Positions 1 through 5,283 of a stretch of 6,321 nt of DNA are shown piece after piece. Below the pieces are notes generated by a model. The model did no database searches and was not told the origin of the DNA. It saw only the letters and a list, made by a program, of their open reading frames with translations. The translations under genes and the position numbers were made by a program. Source of the stretch: Lysobacterales bacterium (GTDB taxonomy: Bacteria > Pseudomonadota > Gammaproteobacteria > Xanthomonadales > Rhodanobacteraceae); contig JAAFHE010000249.1 in NCBI GenBank assembly GCA_013298265.1, positions 1 through 6,321 on the forward strand, given 5' to 3'. Numbering within the stretch: the first letter of the stretch is position 1; the number at the start of each line of letters is the position of its first letter.

Positions 1-1305
1 GTCCAGGCTGTTGGCGTGGGCGGTGGTTTCCGGAAAGTGTTCGCGCAGGTTGGCGAAGCAGACGTCCAGGGGATCGCGGCGCAGGTGCAGCACCTTGACG
101 TCGGGGAAGGCGCGGTGGATGACGCCGACGAGCTGGAAGTTGTCGGGCCGTTTCTCGGTGACGTGGCTCGCATTGCCGATGGCGTGGTGGCCTTCGGCCA
201 TGAACTGTTCGCGCACGCGTTCGTGGTCGAGCTGCGGCAGGCGTCGCGCGAGCGGTTCGTCGATGAGGGTAGGGCAATGGTAGTCGGCGGCGTGGCGCAG
301 CGCGGCAGTGAGTCGCGGCGACTCGCCGTAGGCGTGCACGTTGGCGTGCGCGCCGAGCATGCTTTCGAGCAGGGTGGTGCCGGAGCGGTGCAGGCCGACG
401 ATGAAGATCGGGATGTGCTCGCCGCTGCGGGGCGTCATGGCTCGCGTCGTCGTGGTCTGCGCGGACGCCGCCGCAGGCGGCAGTGCCGCGGTGGGCGATT
501 GCAGTGCCGCATCAGGCGCGGCCATGGGCTGCTTGAGCAGCGCGAACAGGCGCTCGTGCCGTGCGCGATCGTAGGGTGCGCGTGCGCGGACGGATGCACA
601 CGCGGCGGACAGGGCTTCCCACGCGGCGTCGGTGTCGCCGAGGTCGTCGAGTTCCTTGAACAGGGCGTACAGCAGCAGCTCGCGGTCGCGCGGGTCGAGC
701 GGGCGCTGCAGGCACTCGCGCAGCACGGCGATATGGTTGGCGTCGGCGGTCTGCCGGCGCAGGCGCGATTGCAGCCAGTAACCCATCGCCGATTCCTGCG
801 GGGTGCCGAGGACCTGATCGAGGTCGGTGCGGGCGTCGTCGAAGGCACCGGCGTACTGGTGGATCAGCGCGCGATTGACGCGGCACACACCGTCGCCGGG
901 CGCGGCGGTGACGGCGGCATCGGCCCATTCGCGGGCGAGGGCGTGCGCGCCGATGGCGCTGAGCGCGGCGGCGGTGCGTGCCTGGTCCGCGGGGGCGAGC
1001 AGGGCGCGATGCGGATAGGTCTGTGCCCAGTGCGCCAGTGCATCGTGCGCGACGAACAGGCGCAGGCCTTCGATCACTTCGACAGCGAGCGGCGGCGGTA
1101 CGGCGCGTTCGCGCACGGCGGCGAGGAAACGGGTGCGCGCCACGACGTAGCGACCGCCGAGCAGCTCGACGCGCGCGCGCAGGAGTTCCGGCTCGATGTC
1201 GCGCGGCGATTCGGCCTGCCAGCTATCGAGAATGACCAGGGCCGCATCGAGGCGGCCCTGGCTGACATGGCCGTCGATGCGACGGCGGTGACGTTCGTCG
1301 CGCAC
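1..1305 (-). CDS. TPR-containing sulfotransferase family protein, C-terminus beyond window edge
   Basis: Predicted cytosolic PAPS-dependent sulfotransferase (Sulfotransfer_3-like domain) with an N-terminal helical TPR region. Numbering from the GTG at 1305, TPR-like helices cover roughly residues 15-255 (for example GRLDAALVILDSW, and GAFDDARTDLDQVL near 160). A linker rich in Ala, Pro and Thr follows (about 256-295), then the catalytic domain. The 5'-phosphosulfate loop is PIFIVGLHRSGTTLLES (299-315), EKRPDNF (384-390) is the usual conserved segment after it, and VLHLRRDPLDVCF (405-417) is the 3'-phosphate-binding region. The gene is cut at the left edge after 435 codons, so substrate-specific C-terminal residues are unseen. 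The start is uncertain: GTG 1305 is the first in-frame start after the upstream TGA and has no clear Shine-Dalgarno, so translational coupling to the upstream gene is plausible. The domain call is secure. The acceptor (glycan, lipid or peptide) cannot be told. Confidence 0.88.
   Translation of the reverse strand, partial: MRDERHRRRIDGHVSQGRLDAALVILDSWQAESPRDIEPELLRARVELLGGRYVVARTRFLAAVRERAVPPPLAVEVIEGLRLFVAHDALAHWAQTYPHRALLAPADQARTAAALSAIGAHALAREWADAAVTAAPGDGVCRVNRALIHQYAGAFDDARTDLDQVLGTPQESAMGYWLQSRLRRQTADANHIAVLRECLQRPLDPRDRELLLYALFKELDDLGDTDAAWEALSAACASVRARAPYDRARHERLFALLKQPMAAPDAALQSPTAALPPAAASAQTTTTRAMTPRSGEHIPIFIVGLHRSGTTLLESMLGAHANVHAYGESPRLTAALRHAADYHCPTLIDEPLARRLPQLDHERVREQFMAEGHHAIGNASHVTEKRPDNFQLVGVIHRAFPDVKVLHLRRDPLDVCFANLREHFPETTAHANSLD
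1236..1261 (-). repeat. 10-bp perfect inverted repeat (hairpin) inside the 5' end of the sulfotransferase gene
   Basis: CCAGGGCCGC at 1236-1245 is perfectly complementary to GCGGCCCTGG at 1252-1261, with a 6-nt loop. In the minus-strand mRNA this is a very GC-rich stem about 45-70 nt after the proposed GTG start. It encodes part of a TPR-like helix (QGRLDAAL). It could affect ribosome entry or transcript processing between the two genes, or be a chance product of GC-rich codons. Confidence 0.45.
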
Positions 1306-1326
1306 GGTGCGGCTAGCGCGTCGTGC

Positions 1327-3000
1327 TCATCGGTGGGGCGGCTTGGCGAGCGCGGCGGGTTCGCCCGGGTTGCGCGTGGTCGTCGATGGCGCTGCACCGG
1401 CCGGCTGGGACGCAGGCACATTGGCATTCTGCTCGAAGCCGTTCTTGAAGATCGACGTTTCGCTCAGCAGTGACACATGCGGCACGCGCTGGAAATTCGC
1501 GCCGAAGGTCGACAGGTTTGCCCAGTCGCCGCTGGGACTGGTCGGCCAGTTCACCCAGTTCGCGGTATCGACGTAGCGGCCGAGGCTGAGTTGCAAGGGC
1601 ATGGCACTGCCGCCGGTCGGTTCGACCACGCCGACGAAATACGTGCCCGGTGCCAGCGTCTGCGGTCCGCCGACGAATTTCGCGTCGTAGACCCCGCCGA
1701 TGTAGGTGCTGACGATGGCCTGCGTCGTGGCAATCACTGCGGCCGGCTTGCCGTTGGCGCCGGTGGCGCGCAAGTTGGCGACCACGTTCTGGCCCGGCCA
1801 GGTGCTCGGCGGATCCGGCGGCGGCGGATCGGACACGGTACCCATCGCAAAGCGGATGCCTTCGAACGTGGCGGTCTGGGTCAGGGTGTACGAGGTTCCC
1901 AGCTCGCCGCCGTTGCCCGCACCGATGCCCAGTGTGCCGGTCACGGCGCCTTCGTGGCGGCCCCATTCATTGCCACCGATGGTGGTCACGGTCGTCGTCA
2001 GCACATTGTTGGCCGGATCGGTGTCCTGCGCGTTCTGGCTCGACGTGGCGGTATACGTCACGCTCCAGGTGCCTGGCGTGGACAGCACCGCCGGCGGCGT
2101 GAAGGCGATGGTCGCCGTGGCGTCGGCCGCGAGGGCCGGGATGCTCGCGGCCGTCAGCGGTGCACCGGATGGCGCACCGTCGCGCGAAGGCTGTGCGGTC
2201 GCCGCGACATTGGTCAACGCCAGGCCGCCGATATTCCTGACCGCGACCTTGCAGTTCGCATCGACGCTGATGCCCGCGGGCACGCGGGGATAGTCCACCG
2301 CGAACGGCGTCGCCGCCAGAGCGCCGAGATCGACAGTGCTGCTGGCGACCATGACGTCGTCCACGACGAGCACGAACTTGTCGGTCGAATTGAGACGGAA
2401 GCCGATGTAGATCGTCTGGTTAGCGTACGGTGTCAGGTCCACGGTATGGCTGGTCCACGCGGCCGGCTCAGCCGCGGTGGAGTACACGACCGTGCTGTTC
2501 GTGATCTGGTTGCCGATCGCGCCGGTGCCGCCGGTGGGGACGGTCGGTGCCGTCATGACGCGCACTTCGTAGCCGTCGAGATAGGCCGCATCGTAGTTCT
2601 TGGCGCGCCAGGTCAGTGCGGTGCCTATGGCGGGGATGGGGCCGATGGCGGGAGTCCACATCCAGTCGTTCGCGGAGCCGCTGGGCGAGTACCACGAGGT
2701 GGCGAAGGCGACACAATTGTTGACGTCATTCTGGAAGTCCTCGCGCACTTCCCAGGCGTCGTTGATATAGGAGACGTTGGCGGCGGGCGTGCGGTTGTCG
2801 ACGTTGCGCAGCAGCCATCCGTTCGGGAACAGATAGGTGCCTGCGCCGCCGGGGCCGCTGCAGCGCGGTACGGGCTGCTGGGTATCGGGATCGATACGGG
2901 TCTGGAAGTTTTCGAGAAACAGCGTGGCTGCCATCGACGATGACGAGAACGCGAGAGCGACGGCTGTCGCCAAGGCATGGCGACGCAACGAGTTGGACAT
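1327..3000 (-). CDS. Secreted choice-of-anchor J / cleaved-adhesin-like beta-sandwich protein
   Basis: Exported multidomain protein of 557 residues, probably extracellular or surface-exposed; function unknown. Residues 1-24 form a clear Sec signal peptide: basic MSNSLRR, a hydrophobic ATAVALAF core, and likely cleavage after SMA. Residues about 25-225 resemble choice-of-anchor J / cleaved-adhesin domains (GWLLRNVDNR, AWEVREDFQND, WYSPSGSANDWMWTP, LDGYEVRVMT, IYIGFRLNS, LVVDDVMV). Residues about 238-340 look like a CARDB- or Ig-like domain ending in DTDPANNVLTTTV. Residues 345-515 form another beta-rich region interrupted by a proline loop, DPPPPDPP (391-398). IFKNGFE occurs at 517-523, followed by a 34-residue tail rich in Pro and Ala. 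I chose ATG 3000 because an AGGGG lies 6 nt upstream; the in-frame TTG at 3006 abuts that site. No peptidase residues are recognisable. It is probably co-transcribed with the sulfotransferase 21 bp downstream. Confidence 0.85.
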   Translation of the reverse strand: MSNSLRRHALATAVALAFSSSSMAATLFLENFQTRIDPDTQQPVPRCSGPGGAGTYLFPNGWLLRNVDNRTPAANVSYINDAWEVREDFQNDVNNCVAFATSWYSPSGSANDWMWTPAIGPIPAIGTALTWRAKNYDAAYLDGYEVRVMTAPTVPTGGTGAIGNQITNSTVVYSTAAEPAAWTSHTVDLTPYANQTIYIGFRLNSTDKFVLVVDDVMVASSTVDLGALAATPFAVDYPRVPAGISVDANCKVAVRNIGGLALTNVAATAQPSRDGAPSGAPLTAASIPALAADATATIAFTPPAVLSTPGTWSVTYTATSSQNAQDTDPANNVLTTTVTTIGGNEWGRHEGAVTGTLGIGAGNGGELGTSYTLTQTATFEGIRFAMGTVSDPPPPDPPSTWPGQNVVANLRATGANGKPAAVIATTQAIVSTYIGGVYDAKFVGGPQTLAPGTYFVGVVEPTGGSAMPLQLSLGRYVDTANWVNWPTSPSGDWANLSTFGANFQRVPHVSLLSETSIFKNGFEQNANVPASQPAGAAPSTTTRNPGEPAALAKPPHR

Positions 3001-3006
3001 GGGCAA

Positions 3007-3011
3007 CCCCT
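3007..3011 (-). promoter_or_regulatory. Ribosome binding site of the secreted-protein gene
   Basis: The minus strand reads AGGGG, then six bases, then ATG (3000-2998). This spacing fits a Shine-Dalgarno site and excludes the in-frame TTG at 3006-3004, which begins directly next to the site. Confidence 0.6.
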
Positions 3012-3283
3012 GGATGTGGACGGTTGAACGCGCGGCGGCCCGACTCTGGCGGCCGGTTCCGATGGATGTCCACGCTTGCGGGCTGAGGGCTCGAAGGGAC
3101 GCTCCGGCGCGTTCCGCCCGAAAGCTAGCAGCAAAACATGCTCAAGCGTATGGGACTAAAGGCGGGTGGGGATTTGCGGCCTTGCCTTCGTCAGTCGCCG
3201 ATTGCACCGGTCCCACGCGTGGCGGGTGCGATGGTGTCGCGCTGCAGCCGGTCGACCGTATCGCACGCGGCGTCAGGACTACA
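3012..3283. other. Intergenic leader upstream of the secreted-protein gene
   Basis: No gene is supported in this stretch. It should hold the minus-strand promoter of the secreted-protein gene. A segment poorer in GC than its surroundings (about 3122-3160, containing GCAAAACATGCTCAAG on the plus strand) is the most promoter-like part. I could not find a -35/-10 pair with good sequence and spacing: TTGAGC (3145-3140) and TAGCTT (3127-3122) on the minus strand are only 12 bp apart. No riboswitch or terminator is recognisable. Confidence 0.4.
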
Positions 3284-3295
3284 CCGTGATCACGG
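3284..3295. repeat. 12-bp perfect palindrome beside the inverted-repeat element
   Basis: CCGTGATCACGG is fully self-complementary and shares its last base with the left copy of the direct repeat that flanks the neighbouring element. It could be an operator half-site pair, part of the insertion target, or chance. Nothing in the sequence decides between these. Confidence 0.4.
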
Positions 3296-3305
3296 CCATG
3301 GACCT
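3295..3305. repeat. Left copy of 11-bp direct repeat flanking the element (putative target-site duplication)
   Basis: GCCATGGACCT here is identical to 3440-3450. The two copies lie immediately outside the 18-bp terminal inverted repeats, as expected of a target-site duplication. A 12th matching base (G) follows each copy; on the left it is also the first base of the inverted repeat. Confidence 0.6.
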
Positions 3306-3439
3306 GAATGGCACTGACTTAAGCCCCGTCATCCCCGCGCAGGCGGGAATCCAGCGCCTTTGCTGGGTCGAAAAGGCTGGATTCCCGCCTACGCGGGAAT
3401 GACGAAAATCGGGATGCTGCGCTTAAGTCAGTGCCATTC
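3306..3439. mobile_element. 134-bp MITE-like element with perfect 18-bp terminal inverted repeats
   Basis: GAATGGCACTGACTTAAG at 3306-3323 is the exact reverse complement of 3422-3439, and an 11-bp direct repeat flanks the pair. The interior carries no credible coding sequence and contains a second, 29-bp inverted repeat (3327-3355 / 3376-3404). Short length, perfect ends, no transposase and flanking duplication are what a miniature inverted-repeat element moved in trans should look like. It lies between the thioredoxin-like gene (stop 16 bp beyond the right direct repeat) and the leader of the secreted-protein gene, and disrupts no visible gene. The whole element can fold into a long stem, so it may also act as a terminator or mRNA-stabilising structure after the thioredoxin-like gene. 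The structure is seen directly; mobility is inferred. Confidence 0.65.
3327..3404. repeat. Inner imperfect palindrome of the GTCATTCCCGCG / GCGGGAATGAC type
   Basis: The arms 3327-3355 and 3376-3404 are complementary with two mismatches in 29 positions. Pairing can extend inward with a 2-nt bulge to leave a loop of about 9 nt. Each arm also holds its own short palindrome, for example ATTCCCGC-CTAC-GCGGGAAT at 3381-3400. Repeats of this appearance are dispersed in many beta- and gammaproteobacterial genomes. On the minus strand the 3381-3400 hairpin is followed six bases later by TTTT, so weak Rho-independent termination after the thioredoxin-like gene is possible. Confidence 0.75.
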
Positions 3440-3450
3440 GCCATGGACCT
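3440..3450. repeat. Right copy of 11-bp direct repeat flanking the element (putative target-site duplication)
   Basis: GCCATGGACCT is identical to 3295-3305 and starts directly after the right terminal inverted repeat ends at 3439. It lies 16 bp from the stop codon of the thioredoxin-like gene. Confidence 0.6.
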
Positions 3451-3466
3451 GGCATTTCGCGTCGGC

Positions 3467-3844
3467 TCACGCGGGATCGCGTGCGAGGATGCCGTCGATC
3501 GCGGTGCGGAACGCCTCGGTGCCGGGCCAGCTCGTGATGCGGCCGAGGCGCTTGCCGTGGGCGAAGACGAAGAAGGTCGGTATGCCGTGCAGGCCGAAGC
3601 GTGTCGCCATCGCGGCGTCGTCGTAGACGTTGCAGTGCAGCCAGCGCACCGGCGGCCAGTTCAGGCGTTCTGGTCGGGCCAGCATCGCGCGCTTGGCGAT
3701 ATCGCAGTTGGGGCAGTCGCGACCCCAGAGGAACAGCACGTCGAGCGCCGCGCCGCCATCGGCGAGCACGGCGTCGAGTTCACCGCTGTGCACGCGCTGC
3801 ATCGCGAAGCGGTCGAAGAAATCGGGGACGGTCGTGTCGGTCAT
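3467..3844 (-). CDS. Small thioredoxin-fold protein with CPNC active site
   Basis: Predicted cytoplasmic thiol-disulfide protein of 125 residues, near the usual thioredoxin size. The active-site segment LFLWGRDCPNCDIAKRAM gives Cys44-Pro-Asn-Cys47, a CxxC at the expected place after a hydrophobic strand, though not the classical CGPC. GIPTFFVF carries the conserved cis-proline (Pro89), and the acidic YDDAAMATRFGLHGIPT stretch matches the usual helix before it. A further cysteine lies at residue 71 (WLHCNVYD). No signal peptide or membrane segment is present. The ATG at 3844 lies 31 bp after the glmU stop with a weak GAAG six bases upstream, suggesting co-transcription with glmU. The fold call is firm. 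Whether it reduces a specific partner, as a glutaredoxin- or thioredoxin-like reductase, cannot be told. Confidence 0.85.
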   Translation of the reverse strand: MTDTTVPDFFDRFAMQRVHSGELDAVLADGGAALDVLFLWGRDCPNCDIAKRAMLARPERLNWPPVRWLHCNVYDDAAMATRFGLHGIPTFFVFAHGKRLGRITSWPGTEAFRTAIDGILARDPA

Positions 3845-3875
3845 GCGGGTCTTCGCGTCGTGCTCCGGTGTCGGG

Positions 3876-5243
3876 TCACTTTTTCTTCGTCGGTCGCTTC
3901 CAGCCGGGCCGGCTCAGCTGCTGCGCGCGCGCGACCGTGAGCTGGTTGTCGGGTGCGTCCTTGGTGATGACCGAGCCGGCGCCGATGGTCGCGTTCGTGC
4001 CGATCGTGACCGGCGCGACGAGCGCACTGTTGGAGCCGATGAAGGCGCCGTCGCCGATTGTCGTTGTGGATTTGTTCACGCCGTCGTAGTTGCAGGTGAT
4101 GGTGCCTGCGCCGACGTTGACGCCGGCGCCGATGACCGCGTCGCCGAGATAGCTCAGGTGATTGGCCTTGCTGCCGCTGCCGAGCACGGCTTTCTTGGTC
4201 TCGACGAAGTTGCCGATGTGCACGCCGGTGGCGAGTTCGGTGCCGGGGCGCAGGCGTGCGTACGGACCGATCAGGCAGGGGCCGTGCGTGACCACGCCGT
4301 CGAGGTCGCAGTGCGCATGCACGCGGGTTCCCGCGGCCAGTGAGGAATCCTTGATGCGGCAGAACGGGCCGATGCTGACGTCGTCGCCGAGCTGCACGCT
4401 GCCTTCCAGGATCACGCCGACGTCGATCTCGATGTCGCGGCCGATCGTGACACTGCCGCGCAGGTCGAAGCGCGACGGGTCCGCGAGGCGCACGCCGGCG
4501 CCGCATAGCGTGCGCGCCTGGCGCCGCTGGTAGTGGCGTTCCAGTTCGGCGAGCTGCCACGGATCGTTCGCACCGAACGCTTCCTGTGGATCGGGGCAGA
4601 TGGCGCAGGCGGCGGGGTCGCCGTCGGCGGCGGCGAGCGCGAATACGTCGGTGAGGTAGTACTCGCGTTGCGCGTTGTCGTTGCCGATGCGCGCGAGCCA
4701 GTCGCGCAGGTGGCGCGCGGAAGCCGCGACGATGCCGGTGTTGACGAGGCCGATGGCGCGCTGTTCCTGGCTGGCGTCCTTTTCCTCGACGATGGCGCGG
4801 ACCTGGCCGAGACCGTCGCGCAGGATGCGGCCGTAGCCGCTGGGGTCGATCAGGTCGGCGGCGAGTACCGCGAGGTTCGCCGCGGACTGCGCGAGTGGAC
4901 GCAGGGTGGCCGATGTGATCAGCGGTACGTCGCCGTAGAGCACGAGCACGCGCGCGTCGTCGGGGACCGGCGGCAGGGCCAGGCCCACGGCGTGGCCGGT
5001 GCCGTGCTGTTCGGCCTGCAGTACCCAGATCAGATCGGTGGCGCCGGCGAACGCGGCCTGCACCTGGTCGCCGCGATGGCCGTAGACCACATGGATCGCG
5101 GCCGGTGCGAGCGCGCGTGCGCTGTCGATCACGTGCGCGAGCATCGGCCGCCCGGCCAGCGGAAGCAGCACCTTGGAGCGGGCGGATTTCATGCGCTTGC
5201 CTTCGCCGGCGGCGAGGACGATGACGTGCAGTGGTGCGGACAT
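3876..5243 (-). CDS. glmU: Bifunctional GlmU: GlcN-1-P N-acetyltransferase / GlcNAc-1-P uridylyltransferase
   Basis: Cytoplasmic enzyme that acetylates glucosamine-1-phosphate with acetyl-CoA and then transfers UMP from UTP to give UDP-GlcNAc for peptidoglycan, LPS and other glycans. It is complete at 455 residues (E. coli 456). The N-terminal Rossmann domain has [11 protein letters not shown] (10-20), Lys24, [10 protein letters not shown] (76-85), the Mg-binding YGDVPL with Asp105, GYGRI (136-140), IVEEKDA (Glu154), VNTG (167-170) and Asn226. From about 250 the left-handed beta-helix shows hexapeptide repeats, with RLRPGT (Arg332), ETKKA (Lys350), NHLSYLGDA (His362, matching the catalytic His363 of E. 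coli) and CNYDGVNK (384-391). The C-terminus is basic (WKRPTKKK). Position 16 of the GxGTR loop is Lys rather than Thr, as I recall for Xanthomonas GlmU. GAGG lies six bases before the ATG. All visible catalytic residues are intact. Confidence 0.98.
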   Translation of the reverse strand: MSAPLHVIVLAAGEGKRMKSARSKVLLPLAGRPMLAHVIDSARALAPAAIHVVYGHRGDQVQAAFAGATDLIWVLQAEQHGTGHAVGLALPPVPDDARVLVLYGDVPLITSATLRPLAQSAANLAVLAADLIDPSGYGRILRDGLGQVRAIVEEKDASQEQRAIGLVNTGIVAASARHLRDWLARIGNDNAQREYYLTDVFALAAADGDPAACAICPDPQEAFGANDPWQLAELERHYQRRQARTLCGAGVRLADPSRFDLRGSVTIGRDIEIDVGVILEGSVQLGDDVSIGPFCRIKDSSLAAGTRVHAHCDLDGVVTHGPCLIGPYARLRPGTELATGVHIGNFVETKKAVLGSGSKANHLSYLGDAVIGAGVNVGAGTITCNYDGVNKSTTTIGDGAFIGSNSALVAPVTIGTNATIGAGSVITKDAPDNQLTVARAQQLSRPGWKRPTKKK

Positions 5244-5249
5244 GGTCGG

Positions 5250-5253
5250 CCTC
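5250..5253 (-). promoter_or_regulatory. Ribosome binding site of glmU
   Basis: The minus strand reads GAGG followed by six bases and the ATG at 5243-5241. It lies in the 40-bp gap after the glycosyltransferase stop, which has no convincing promoter or terminator and so fits read-through transcription from the upstream gene. Confidence 0.5.
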
Positions 5254-5283
5254 GAAGTCGTGGCGGCTGTCAGGTGGCGAGGA

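Noticed and set aside
1306..1329. Stop-codon read-through joining the secreted protein to the sulfotransferase, which share a frame
   Set aside because: No recoding signal was recognised, and a cytosolic PAPS-dependent domain fused behind a Sec-exported protein would make little sense. A shared frame occurs by chance one time in three.
16..1473. Long plus-strand open frame of 485 codons antisense to the sulfotransferase
   Set aside because: The minus strand carries unmistakable PAPS-binding motifs. The plus-strand translation is Gly/Arg/Ala-rich with no domain, a shadow produced by GC-rich codons.
1477..2943. Plus-strand open frame of 488 codons antisense to the secreted protein
   Set aside because: Its composition is low-complexity Arg/Gly/Val, and the opposite strand has a good signal peptide, RBS and recognisable domains.
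3004..3006. TTG as the start of the secreted-protein gene
   Set aside because: It directly abuts the AGGGG site, leaving no room for initiation; the ATG six bases later fits and gives a normal signal peptide.
3122..3160. Sigma70 promoter for the secreted-protein gene
   Set aside because: The best -35-like and -10-like boxes are only 12 bp apart and other pairs match poorly, so no specific site can be supported.
3306..3439. CRISPR array
   Set aside because: The repeats are inverted, occur only as one pair each, and there are no regular spacers or cas genes.
3166..3626. Short plus-strand open frames running through the inverted-repeat element
   Set aside because: They read through palindromic non-coding sequence, have no RBS or domain, and their shared protein pieces come only from the repeat arms.
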